A DNA stretch of 64,000 bases, taken from CALBPI01 sp039821605. GTDB taxonomy: Bacteria; Pseudomonadota; Gammaproteobacteria; Steroidobacterales; Woeseiaceae. The translations under genes and the position numbers were made by a program. Numbering within the stretch: the first letter of the stretch is position 1; each line of letters begins with the position of its first letter. Of this stretch, positions 1 through 7,799 are shown in pieces. Under the pieces are notes generated by a model that was given only the letters and a program-made list of their open reading frames with translations, was not told where the DNA came from and ran no database searches. Location: positions 124,001 to 188,000 of the forward strand of contig JBCBNV010000001.1 of assembly GCA_039821605.1 (NCBI GenBank). Direction: 5' to 3'.

Positions 1-1604
1 CGGTCATCGTCGAGGTGGACGGCAAGTCCGTCGCCAACATCGACGACCTGGCCCGGGTGCTCGAAGCGCTGCCGTCGGACGCCCGCGTTCCGTTCCGCTT
101 CGTGACGCTCGATGCACCGCGGCAGCGGCAGCTGCGAATCGTGCGTGTCGACCGCACCTGGTATCCGACGCGTTTGTGCATGCGTGACGATACGCATGGC
201 GTTTGGCCCTGCGAGACGTTGGAGAACGGCCCCGAGAAGGCGGCCCAGGCACCGGGCTCAACGAGCTTCCCGCCGCAGGACGATTCGCGCGCCGCGAAGC
301 TCTCGCCGTCGCTCGTGCTCGTCAACTTCGATCTGCCCTTCACGATTTCAGGTGTCGCGGAGCGCCACTACTACGGCACGGGCGTCATCGTCGACGCTGA
401 GCGCGGGCTCGTGCTCGTCGACCGCAACACGGTGCCCATGGCCATGGGCGACGTCACGATTACCATCGCGGGCTCGCTCGAGATTCCGGCACGTGTCGCC
501 TATGTGCATCCGCTGCACAATCTCGCCATGCTCGAATACGATCCGGCGCTTATCGGTGACACGCCTGTGCGCGCCGCGCGCTTGTCCGATGTGACGCTCA
601 AGCCTGATGACCCGGTCTGGGTCGTCGGCCTGACGCCGTCACACCGGGTGGTGCTCCAGGAAACCCGTGTGGCATCGCGCAATCCCGCGACCATCCCGAT
701 TTCGCGCACGCTCAGATTCCGTGATTTCAACGTGGAACTCATTTCCGTGGTAAACGCGCCGGCGGTCGACGGCGTGCTGGCAGACCGGCGCGGCAACGTC
801 GTCGCGAGCTGGTCGAGCTTTGCGATCCAGGGCGGCAATGACGGCGGCCAGATGACACGTGGTATCCCGGCCGATGTGATCTCGGAGTTTATCGACATCG
901 TGCGTGAGGACCGCAGCGTGTACTCGCTCGAAACCGAGTGGTCGCTGCTGCCGCTGGCCAGCGCACGCAAGCTGGGTCTGCCCGAGCAGTGGCTGGATCG
1001 ACTCGAGGCGCACAACGGCAAACGACGCCAGGCACTGGCCGTGGAACGCGTTGCCGCGGCCACCGATGCGGCCAGGACGCTGCAACCCGGCGACTTGTTG
1101 CTGACGGTCGATGGCGAACTCGTGACCTCGTTCCGCGAGGTCGAGCGCGCGATGCAGAAGCCCGTTGTCACGCTCGAGTTCTGGCGCAACCGTGAGATCG
1201 TCAGCGCTGAGGTGCGTACCGAGGTGCTCGACGGTCGCAGTGCCGACCGCGTCGTGCAGTGGGGCGGGGCACTGTTGCAGGAGCCTTACCGCGAACTCGC
1301 GCGTCAGCGCGGCATCGCGCCGACGGGCGTCTACGTGGCTTACTTCAATTACGGTTCGCCCGCGTCGCGATTCGGGCTCTGGGCCGGACGGCGTATCGTC
1401 GAGGTGAATGGAGCGCCGACGCCCGACCTGGATACCTTTCTCACAGCCGTGTCGTCGTTGCAGGACCGCGAGTCGTTGCGCCTCACGACGCTCGACTGGA
1501 ACAACACGCCTCAGGTCATCACGCTAAAGCTCGACCTGACCTACTGGCGTGGTTTCGAAATCGCGCGCAACGGCGACAGCTGGCAACGCACGCCGCTGTA
1601 CTGA
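1..1604 (+). CDS. Deg/HtrA-like protein with degenerate protease domain and PDZ repeats (5' truncated)
   Basis: The reading frame is already open at the left edge (frame begins at base 3), so the N-terminus lies outside the window. The visible part starts inside a PDZ domain (VDGKSVANIDDLARVL), continues into a trypsin-like beta-barrel (roughly residues 100-290 counted from base 15), and ends with two further PDZ-like segments (about 310-400 and 415-505). The catalytic triad is lost in this barrel: where HtrA proteases have NHHV there is DRNTV, where they have the Asp motif there is HNLAML, and the GNSGGP serine motif is replaced by NAPAVDG. This resembles the large Deg7/Nma111 family, in which a second, inactive protease unit follows an active one. 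An active first unit upstream is likely but unseen. Probably periplasmic. It converges with the next gene. Confidence 0.7.
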   Translation, partial: VIVEVDGKSVANIDDLARVLEALPSDARVPFRFVTLDAPRQRQLRIVRVDRTWYPTRLCMRDDTHGVWPCETLENGPEKAAQAPGSTSFPPQDDSRAAKLSPSLVLVNFDLPFTISGVAERHYYGTGVIVDAERGLVLVDRNTVPMAMGDVTITIAGSLEIPARVAYVHPLHNLAMLEYDPALIGDTPVRAARLSDVTLKPDDPVWVVGLTPSHRVVLQETRVASRNPATIPISRTLRFRDFNVELISVVNAPAVDGVLADRRGNVVASWSSFAIQGGNDGGQMTRGIPADVISEFIDIVREDRSVYSLETEWSLLPLASARKLGLPEQWLDRLEAHNGKRRQALAVERVAAATDAARTLQPGDLLLTVDGELVTSFREVERAMQKPVVTLEFWRNREIVSAEVRTEVLDGRSADRVVQWGGALLQEPYRELARQRGIAPTGVYVAYFNYGSPASRFGLWAGRRIVEVNGAPTPDLDTFLTAVSSLQDRESLRLTTLDWNNTPQVITLKLDLTYWRGFEIARNGDSWQRTPLY

Positions 1605-1610
1605 CGCGCC

Positions 1611-3665
1611 TCAGCGCTCTCGGATTTCGTCCGCGAGCGCGCGCCAGTTGTCGATGGCCGCCAGGCAGCGCTGCCCGCGGCACAGGTAGGCCAGCGCGCC
1701 CGTGGCGGGCGCACGGTGGGCACCGAGTCCCTGCGGCAGGTCTGTGGCATCGCTCGGTATGGCCAGCGTCACGCGCGACGGTGCGTAAAGTTTCTGTACC
1801 GACTCGCGCCACTGGTTGGCCAGTGCGGCATCACCCCGAATCACGATCGTCTCGACAGGCGCCAGGTATTCGGCGAGGGCTTCGATAAAGGTCACGTGCG
1901 CCTGCGGGTATTCGCGCAGCGCGGGCAGCGCAAAAAGGAGCGCGCGCTCCGCGGCATCCAGGTAGCGCGGCTCGCCCAGCAGGTGACCCAGGCGCAGGAG
2001 CACGCGCACGGCCACAGCATTGCCCGAGGGCAGGGCGTCGTCGCCGATGGGCTTCTGGCGGTACATGAGCGCTTCATGGTCGTGCGCCGTGAAGAAGAAG
2101 CCGCCGCGCGCCGGGTCCTCAAACAACGCGAGCAGCTGGTCTGCCAGCTGCACGCACCAGTTGAACCAGCGCGCATCCCAGTCGTTCTGTGACAACTCGA
2201 GCAATGCATCGGCCAGCAGCGCGTAGTCGTCGAGGAAGGCGGCGCCGAGCTGCGTGCCGTCCTGCCAGCCCGTCACCAGCCGCTCGGCATCGCGGCAGTG
2301 CGTGTGCAGGAACGCGGCGCAGTCGGCGGCGGCGGCCGTCAGGCTGTCGTCCTCAAACGCCCGGGCTGCAATAACGAGACCGCGCATGGCCAGCGCATTC
2401 CAGGCCGTCAGAATCTTTTCATCGCGTCCCGGTGCCGCGCGCGAGCTGCGCGCCTGGGCCAGCGCCTCACGGATACTTGCCAGGCGCGCATCGAGCGCCG
2501 CCTCCGTGGCACCCGTCTCCCCGGCAATTTCGCCGGCCGTAGCGATCAGCTGCAGGTGCCAGCGGCCCTCGAAGTTCGGATCGCGATCGAGACCAAAGGC
2601 CTGCAGCGCGAGCTTGGCATCGTCGGCGTCGAGTGCGCCGCGCACCTCGTCCGGTGTGAACGTGTAATAGGCGCCTTCGCCATCGTCGGAATCGGCGTCG
2701 ATGGTGGCGAAGAAGCCGCCCTCGGTGTGGCGCATGTCCGCAATCAACCAGTCCGCCGTGGCGCGTGCGGTTGCACCAAACAAGGCATCGCCCGTGGCCT
2801 GGAATGTCGCGGCATTGAGCGCCAGCAATTGCCCGTTGTCATAGAGCATCTTCTCGAAATGCGGGATCGTCCATGTGGCGTCCACGCAGTAGCGGAAATA
2901 GCCGCCGCCGACCTGGTCGAACAGGCCGCCGCGCGCCATGCGCGTCTGCGACAGCGCGGTCATGAACAGGGCCTGTACGTCGGGCTCCGTGTCGTTGGCC
3001 GAGTCCCGCCAGTGGTTGAGCAGACGTGCGAGCGTCGCCACCTGCGGAAACTTCGGTGCGCGGCCGAAGCCGCCGTTGTCCGCATCGAAGTGCGCGTCGC
3101 TCGACTGGCGCAGGCCTGCGATGGGTGCGTCATCGAGCGCGGCGCTTTGCTCCAGTTCGGGCTCGAGCTTGTCGAAGACCTCGCGTACGGCACCGCCCTG
3201 GCGCGCGGCTTCGGCCGGGCTGGCGGCATGGAACTCGGCAACTTTCGCGAGCACCTCGTCGAAGCCCGGCAGGCCGTGGCGGGCGGCGGGCGGGAAGTAG
3301 GTGCCGCCGAAGAAGGGCAGCCGGTCGTCGGGCGTCAGGAACATGGTCAACGGCCAGCCGCCGGGCCGCTGCGTCATGAGCTGATGCGCGGTCTGGTAGA
3401 TCTTGTCGAGATCCGGCCGCTGCTCGCGGTCAACCTTGATGTTGATGAAGTGCTGGTTCATGAGTTCGGCGATGCGTGGGTCCTCGAAGGACTCATGCGC
3501 CATCACATGGCACCAGTGGCAGGCCGAGTAGCCGATCGAGAGCAGAATCGGCTTGCCCTGGTCGCGCGCGGCCGCCAGCGCCTCATCGTTCCAGGGCCAC
3601 CAGTCGACGGGATTGTCGGCGTGCTGGCGCAGGTACAGGCTGGGCTCGTCGTGCAGTCGATTCAT
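1611..3665 (-). CDS. YyaL-type thioredoxin domain-containing protein (DUF255)
   Basis: 684 residues, the normal size for the YyaL/spermatogenesis-associated protein 20 family. The N-terminal 160 residues form a thioredoxin-like domain with a CHWC motif at residues 49-52, preceded by family-typical segments (NPVDWWPW, PILLSIGYS) and followed by KVDREQRPDLD and GGWPLTMFLTP. The rest is the alpha/alpha-barrel typical of N-acylglucosamine-epimerase-like folds (PHFEKMLYDN, DEKILTAWNALAM). No signal peptide, so cytoplasmic. The biochemical function of the family is not settled. The ATG start is supported by the conserved beginning NRLHDEPSLYLRQHADNPV. A TATAGT box lies about 30 bp upstream on the minus strand. 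Confidence 0.9.
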   Translation of the reverse strand: MNRLHDEPSLYLRQHADNPVDWWPWNDEALAAARDQGKPILLSIGYSACHWCHVMAHESFEDPRIAELMNQHFINIKVDREQRPDLDKIYQTAHQLMTQRPGGWPLTMFLTPDDRLPFFGGTYFPPAARHGLPGFDEVLAKVAEFHAASPAEAARQGGAVREVFDKLEPELEQSAALDDAPIAGLRQSSDAHFDADNGGFGRAPKFPQVATLARLLNHWRDSANDTEPDVQALFMTALSQTRMARGGLFDQVGGGYFRYCVDATWTIPHFEKMLYDNGQLLALNAATFQATGDALFGATARATADWLIADMRHTEGGFFATIDADSDDGEGAYYTFTPDEVRGALDADDAKLALQAFGLDRDPNFEGRWHLQLIATAGEIAGETGATEAALDARLASIREALAQARSSRAAPGRDEKILTAWNALAMRGLVIAARAFEDDSLTAAAADCAAFLHTHCRDAERLVTGWQDGTQLGAAFLDDYALLADALLELSQNDWDARWFNWCVQLADQLLALFEDPARGGFFFTAHDHEALMYRQKPIGDDALPSGNAVAVRVLLRLGHLLGEPRYLDAAERALLFALPALREYPQAHVTFIEALAEYLAPVETIVIRGDAALANQWRESVQKLYAPSRVTLAIPSDATDLPQGLGAHRAPATGALAYLCRGQRCLAAIDNWRALADEIRER

Positions 3666-3694
3666 GATCGCAGGCCGTGCGGAAACGGGGCGTC

Positions 3695-3700
3695 ACTATA
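3695..3700 (-). promoter_or_regulatory. Possible -10 box (TATAGT) for the YyaL-like gene
   Basis: On the minus strand a TATAGT hexamer sits 30 bp before the ATG at 3665, in the 83-bp gap between two divergent genes. No good -35 is visible at 16-18 bp, so this is a weak call based on position and -10 match. Confidence 0.3.
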
Positions 3701-3733
3701 GCGCATCGGTGTGCGCGCACTGCGTCGGACCGG

Positions 3734-3742
3734 TGATACACT
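3734..3742 (+). promoter_or_regulatory. Possible extended -10 promoter (TGaTACACT) for lgt
   Basis: TGATACACT matches an extended -10 element (TGn plus TACACT). There is no convincing -35. The predicted transcription start would fall at about 3749, the GTG start of lgt, which would make the message leaderless or nearly so. Confidence 0.35.
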
Positions 3743-3748
3743 TCGGCC

Positions 3749-4543
3749 GTGCTGGTCTACCCTGAAATCAGCCGGGTCGCGTTTTCGCTGGGTCCGGTCA
3801 AAGTGCATTGGTACGGCCTGACCTACCTGGCCGGGTTCGTGCTGTCCTACCTCGTTGGTCGGCACCGGGCCAAGCGGGCCGACACGCCCGTGACCCCGGC
3901 GCAGGTCGAGGACCTGATCTTCTTTGGTGCGCTGGGCGTCATTCTCGGCGGTCGCGTCGGTTACCTGCTGTTCTACGGCTGGGCTCAGGTGGCCAAGGAC
4001 TGGCACTACATTTACCGCTTCTGGGAAGGCGGCATGTCGTTCCACGGCGGCTTGCTCGGCGTGTTGCTGGCCATGTGGTGGTTCGCGCGTCGCAACGGCA
4101 AGACCTTTTTCGAGATTACGGACTTTGTCGCCGTGTTCACGCCGCTCGGGTTGCTTTGCGGTCGCATCGGCAACTTCATCAACGGTGAGTTGTGGGGCAA
4201 GGTCACTGACGTGCCCTGGGGCTTCCTCGTGGACGGCGAGGTGCGCCACCCATCGATGCTCTACGAAGCGGCGCTCGAGGGTGTGGTCCTGTTCCTCATC
4301 CTCTACACCTACACAACGCGCCCGCGCGCCGTTGGGGCCACATCCGGTTTGTTTCTCTTCTTCTACGGCTTGTTCCGGTCACTGGTTGAGTTTGTGCGCA
4401 TCCCTGACTCGCAATACGAATACCTCGCCTTCGGCTGGCTGACCATGGGCCAGGTGCTCAGTGCGCCCATGATCGTGGTCGGCCTCTATCTGTTCTTGCG
4501 CGCCACGCGCAAACCTGTGCCCGGCGCCGGCACCATTCGCTAG
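3749..4543 (+). CDS. lgt: Prolipoprotein diacylglyceryl transferase
   Basis: Transfers diacylglycerol from phosphatidylglycerol to the lipobox cysteine of prolipoproteins, the first step of lipoprotein maturation in the inner membrane. 264 residues with several membrane segments. The family signature is clear: the HGG of MSFHGG at 99-101 and GRIGNFINGELWG around 138-150, including the catalytic Arg and conserved Asn and Glu. The GTG start gives the usual N-terminus (VYPEISRVAFSLGP) and no ATG is available further upstream. thyA follows after 10 bp and folA overlaps thyA, the lgt-thyA-folA order common in gammaproteobacteria. Confidence 0.97.
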   Translation: MLVYPEISRVAFSLGPVKVHWYGLTYLAGFVLSYLVGRHRAKRADTPVTPAQVEDLIFFGALGVILGGRVGYLLFYGWAQVAKDWHYIYRFWEGGMSFHGGLLGVLLAMWWFARRNGKTFFEITDFVAVFTPLGLLCGRIGNFINGELWGKVTDVPWGFLVDGEVRHPSMLYEAALEGVVLFLILYTYTTRPRAVGATSGLFLFFYGLFRSLVEFVRIPDSQYEYLAFGWLTMGQVLSAPMIVVGLYLFLRATRKPVPGAGTIR

Positions 4544-4553
4544 GACCCACTGC

Positions 4554-5348
4554 ATGCAGCAATACCTCGATCTCATGCACCGCGTGCGCGAGCACGGCGC
4601 GCGCAAGGAGGACCGCACGGGGACGGGCACGCTGAGCGTGTTTGGTCATCAGATGCGCTTCGATCTGCGCGAGGGGTTTCCGCTCGTGACCACCAAGAAG
4701 CTGCACCTGAAGTCCATCATCGGCGAGCTGCTCTGGTTTCTCAGCGGCGACAGCAATGTCGGCTGGCTGCAGGAGAACGGGGTGTCCATCTGGGACGAGT
4801 GGGCCGACGAGAACGGCGATCTCGGTCCCGTCTATGGGGTGCAGTGGCGTAACTGGCCGACGCCAGACGGACGCCACATCGACCAGATCGAAACCGTGTT
4901 GACACAGCTGCGCGACAGCCCGGATTCACGCCGCATCCTCGTGTCGGCCTGGAACGTCTCGGAACTCGACAACATGGCGCTCATGCCCTGCCACTGTCTG
5001 TTCCAGTTCTACGTGGCCGATGGCGCGCTGTCGTGCCAGCTCTACCAGCGCAGCGCCGACATTTTTCTTGGAGTGCCGTTCAACATCGCCTCGTATGCCT
5101 TGCTGACGCACATGATTGCGCGCGAGGTGGGGCTCGAGCCCGCCGAATTCATCTGGACGGGCGGCGACTGCCACCTCTACCTCAATCACCTTGAGCAGGC
5201 AGACCTGCAGCTGACGCGCCAGCCGAGGCCGCTGCCGCAGCTCGAATTCCTGCGCCAGCCTGAGTCGCTCTACGACTACCGCATCGACGATTTCGCCTTC
5301 CCGGGCTATAACCCGCATCCCCTGATTCGCGCGGCGGTGTCGGTGTGA
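4554..5348 (+). CDS. thyA: Thymidylate synthase
   Basis: Converts dUMP and methylene-tetrahydrofolate to dTMP and dihydrofolate. 264 residues, identical in length to E. coli ThyA, with the catalytic cysteine at position 146 in MPCHCLFQFYV. Other signatures are KKLHLKSIIGELLWFLSGD, the phosphate-binding RRILVSAWN, QLYQRSADIFLGVPFNIASYALL and the C-terminal YDYRIDDFAFPGY. The stop codon overlaps the GTG start of folA in a GTGA, so the enzyme that makes dihydrofolate is translationally coupled to the one that reduces it. Confidence 0.98.
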   Translation: MQQYLDLMHRVREHGARKEDRTGTGTLSVFGHQMRFDLREGFPLVTTKKLHLKSIIGELLWFLSGDSNVGWLQENGVSIWDEWADENGDLGPVYGVQWRNWPTPDGRHIDQIETVLTQLRDSPDSRRILVSAWNVSELDNMALMPCHCLFQFYVADGALSCQLYQRSADIFLGVPFNIASYALLTHMIAREVGLEPAEFIWTGGDCHLYLNHLEQADLQLTRQPRPLPQLEFLRQPESLYDYRIDDFAFPGYNPHPLIRAAVSV

Positions 5349-5872
5349 GTGCGCGGCCGCTGCTGTCGCTGATTGTCGCCGTGTCGGACAACGGCGTGAT
5401 CGGGCGCCACAATGCATTGCCCTGGCGGTTGTCTGCGGACCTGCGCTACTTCAAGAAGCGCACGATGGGTAAGCCCATCGTCATGGGCAGGCGGACCTGG
5501 GATTCGATTGGCAAGGCCTTGCCGGGTCGTCACAACATCGTGGTGACTCGCGACACGACGTTGGCCGCGACGGATGCGACCGTCGTGCACGACATCGACG
5601 GCGCTCTGGCCGCTGCGGGCGAGGTTGAGGAGGTCATGATCGTCGGCGGCGAAACGCTCTACACGGCGTTGCTGCCGCGCGCAGACCGCGTCTACCTCAC
5701 GCGCGTACATGTCGAGGTCGCCGATGGCGACGCCCACTTTGCAGACCTCGATTTGCGTGAGTGGGAACTGACCTGCTCGCAGCCGCTGGCAGGCGAGTCC
5801 GGTCAGCCCGACTGCACGTTCACGGAGTGGCGTCGCATTGGCGGGCGCGACCTCGGTCCACCGGGCTGTTAG
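5345..5872 (+). CDS. folA: Dihydrofolate reductase
   Basis: Reduces dihydrofolate to tetrahydrofolate with NADPH. 175 residues, slightly longer than E. coli FolA (159). Typical motifs: LIVAVSDNGVIGRHNALPWRLSADLRYFK with the substrate-binding Asp at 32, IVMGRRTWDSIGKALPGR, and VMIVGGETLYTALLPRADRVYLTRV. GTG start within a 4-bp overlap with thyA. Its 3' end overlaps by 4 bp the stop of the convergent membrane protein gene on the other strand. Confidence 0.97.
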   Translation: MSARPLLSLIVAVSDNGVIGRHNALPWRLSADLRYFKKRTMGKPIVMGRRTWDSIGKALPGRHNIVVTRDTTLAATDATVVHDIDGALAAAGEVEEVMIVGGETLYTALLPRADRVYLTRVHVEVADGDAHFADLDLREWELTCSQPLAGESGQPDCTFTEWRRIGGRDLGPPGC

Positions 5873-6318
5873 AACCGCACGGGCAGGTCGTTCTCGATCT
5901 TCTTTTTGGCGCGTTCGAGGTCGTCGCGCAACGCCACCCATTCGTCTTCTAGCGGTGTCGCCTGCGACACGGCCTGCGACACCGTCTCTATAGGCAGTCT
6001 CTCGAAGCGTTGCGTGGCCTGTGATGTCGCGGTCTCGCGCACAGGCACCGTGGTCTCGGCCATCGTGGCCGCGTCGCCGTCGCCGTCGGGTGAGCCGCTC
6101 ATAATGATGAGTCCGATGATGACGCTCAGGAACACTGAGGCGGCGAGCGCCATCGGCTGCCAGAGCGGGCGCGCCGGTTCCGGCGCCTGCGCCGCGGCCT
6201 GTCGTGTCGCGGCCAGTCGCGCTTCGAGCGCGTCGCGGCTGTCTTCGGAGACTGTCAGCGTCTGCAACGCGTGTGCGTCGCGGGCGAGTTTGCGTTCGAT
6301 CCGATCATTCATGATCAC
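5869..6318 (-). CDS. Small membrane protein, probable anti-sigma factor of the adjacent ECF sigma
   Basis: 149 residues: a cytoplasmic N-terminal segment rich in charged residues (about 1-52), one hydrophobic transmembrane helix (about 53-70, MALAASVFLSVIIGLIIM), then an acidic and Ser/Thr-rich tail ending in a short helix (DDLERAKKKIENDL). It starts inside the stop of the ECF sigma gene (4-bp overlap), the usual coupling for a sigma/anti-sigma pair. The N-terminal domain lacks the HxxxCxxC of zinc-binding anti-sigma factors, so the assignment rests on topology and position. A small DNA repeat gives VSQAVSQA near residue 115. Confidence 0.55.
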   Translation of the reverse strand: MIMNDRIERKLARDAHALQTLTVSEDSRDALEARLAATRQAAAQAPEPARPLWQPMALAASVFLSVIIGLIIMSGSPDGDGDAATMAETTVPVRETATSQATQRFERLPIETVSQAVSQATPLEDEWVALRDDLERAKKKIENDLPVRF

Positions 6319-6824
6319 GCTCCATCGGCAACGGCCGCGAGTTGGCGGCGGCTGCGCATTAAAGACACTTTTACCCAGGGCACGCTGCGCGACAACGTCT
6401 GGGCTGTGTCACGAATACTCATGTCTTCTCCATAGCGCAGCCAAAGGGCCGCACAGGCGTCGGGCGAGAGTCGCTCACGCGCCAGCCGCCACAGGTTGTC
6501 GATCTCCGCTGCACCCAGGGCGTCCGTACCCGGGGCTTCGTGGTCGCCCAGCGGTTCCGACGCCGGGCGAGCCTTGGGGAGGTTGCGCAGGCCGATGCGG
6601 TAGAGCCAGGTGCTGAACCGCCAGCGTGCGTCGTAGCTGGGCAGGTAGCGCCAGGCGGCAACAAAGGCTTCCTGTACTGCATCTTCTGCGTCCTCCCGGT
6701 TGGCACAGCGCAGGGCCAGGAACCGGAACAGTTTGTCCCGGTAGTGTTCGACAAGGCTTGCGAACGACCGGCGACAGCCATTCGAAGCGCGCTCGATGAG
6801 GTCCTGCTCTGCAAGGTCGTGCAT
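6315..6824 (-). CDS. RNA polymerase sigma factor, ECF (sigma-70 family)
   Basis: 169 residues with sigma region 2 at about 10-80 (DLIERASNGCRRSFASLVEHYRDKLFRFL, NREDAEDAVQEAFVAAWRYL, RFSTWLYRIGLRN) and region 4 at about 110-165 (LSPDACAALWLRYGEDMSIRDTAQTL, VKVSLMRSRRQL). It begins 7 bp after the exported-protein gene at 6832 and overlaps the putative anti-sigma by 4 bp, so the three are almost certainly one transcript. No GGAAC-type ECF autopromoter was recognised upstream of the unit. Confidence 0.9.
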   Translation of the reverse strand: MHDLAEQDLIERASNGCRRSFASLVEHYRDKLFRFLALRCANREDAEDAVQEAFVAAWRYLPSYDARWRFSTWLYRIGLRNLPKARPASEPLGDHEAPGTDALGAAEIDNLWRLARERLSPDACAALWLRYGEDMSIRDTAQTLSRSVPWVKVSLMRSRRQLAAVADGA

Positions 6825-6831
6825 GCGACGA

Positions 6832-7725
6832 TCAGTCGTTGATGATGTCCGTGAGTACGTCGGGAGACACTCGCAGCGCCAGCGTCAATCCGGCACTGTC
6901 AGCGCTGATGTCGAGCGAGGACAACAGCATTGACACGTTCGGGTCCACGTCGGTGGACAACGCCTGCAGGCCAATGAGGCCACGCACGACGGCGGCCAGC
7001 GAATTCGTCGTCCGCGGATCGTCGGCCGTGACACGCACCTGGATGTTGGCGTCACCGTTGGTATCGGCGAGCACAAAGGCGACCTCGCGGGCTTCGCGCA
7101 GCAAACCGGAGTTCCAGGATGCGGCGCCATCGCCCAGTGCCATCGTGTCCACGCCCGCCTGCATGAGGCTCTTGTCAGCCGCAAGCACGAGCAGCGCCTT
7201 GCCATTTGACTTGCGCGGTTGCGCATCGAGACCGCGCTGCATGCCGTCGAGCGTGCTCGACACGACAATGGCGCGGCGACGATCGAAGCTCATGAACAGC
7301 GTGTCGCCCTGAATGTCGATCTCGGCGTCGTCGAGGTCAACGTTCTGCACCTCGTAGTAGTCGAAACCGCTGGCCGTCCCCGTTGAGAGATCGCCACCGG
7401 CCTGCAGCGCGGCGAGAATCTTGTCGCGCGTGTCCTGGCTGACATCGCCCTGCACGATCATCGTGGCCACGCCAGCGGCATCACTGAAGGCCGAGACGCT
7501 GTCGAGTTCCTGGTTGGGATCGAAGCCCGTCTCTTCGCGTATATCGTCGAAGACCTCGCCGTCGAGCCAGCCGTAGAGTTTCTTGCCGACGCTCGTGCTG
7601 CGCATGGCCTCGAAGTCGACGTGGAAGTACCAGGCCGTATCGGGCGGCAGGTCGGCGTCGTCGATCCCCGCCATGACGGGGGCTGCGAACAGCGCAAGCG
7701 TAAGGGCAACTAAGTATCTGATCAT
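6832..7725 (-). CDS. Exported protein of unknown function, first gene of an ECF sigma operon
   Basis: 297 residues with an N-terminal signal peptide (MIRYLVALTLALFAAPVMA, cleavage near 19/20). The mature part starts with DDADLPPDTAWYFHVDFEAMRST, reminiscent of bacterial exported proteins that open with a statement-like beta-strand about the subunit's substrate, but I cannot name a family. The remainder alternates strands and helices (GFDYYEVQNVDLDDAEIDIQ, GKALLVLAADKSLM, NIQVRVTADDPRTTNSLAAVVRGLIGL) and contains no cysteine. Its position as leader of the sigma/anti-sigma unit suggests it is part of the same envelope-sensing circuit, which is inference. Confidence 0.7.
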   Translation of the reverse strand: MIRYLVALTLALFAAPVMAGIDDADLPPDTAWYFHVDFEAMRSTSVGKKLYGWLDGEVFDDIREETGFDPNQELDSVSAFSDAAGVATMIVQGDVSQDTRDKILAALQAGGDLSTGTASGFDYYEVQNVDLDDAEIDIQGDTLFMSFDRRRAIVVSSTLDGMQRGLDAQPRKSNGKALLVLAADKSLMQAGVDTMALGDGAASWNSGLLREAREVAFVLADTNGDANIQVRVTADDPRTTNSLAAVVRGLIGLQALSTDVDPNVSMLLSSLDISADSAGLTLALRVSPDVLTDIIND

Positions 7726-7770
7726 CGTCCGATTCCTCGGTGGTGCGGCGCCCGAACTGAGCGCACTTAT

Positions 7771-7783
7771 CCACTTATAGTGG
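7771..7783. promoter_or_regulatory. 13-bp inverted repeat upstream of the ECF sigma operon
   Basis: CCACTTATAGTGG is an inverted repeat (5-bp arms CCACT/AGTGG, 3-bp centre) about 46 bp upstream of the exported-protein start at 7725. On the minus strand its centre reads TATAAG, a possible -10 element. GCGC tetramers lie on both sides. It could be an operator or promoter element for the sigma operon; it may also be chance. Confidence 0.25.
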
Positions 7784-7799
7784 CGCTCCGCCCAAAAGG

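Noticed and set aside
2298..3701. 467-codon plus-strand frame opposite the YyaL-like gene
   Set aside because: Arg/Val/His-rich antisense shadow; the YyaL protein on the other strand has clear family motifs throughout.
5958..5982. Tandem repeat CCTGCGACAC in the anti-sigma candidate gene
   Set aside because: Only two copies, in frame, giving VSQAVSQA; a small coding duplication rather than a regulatory repeat.
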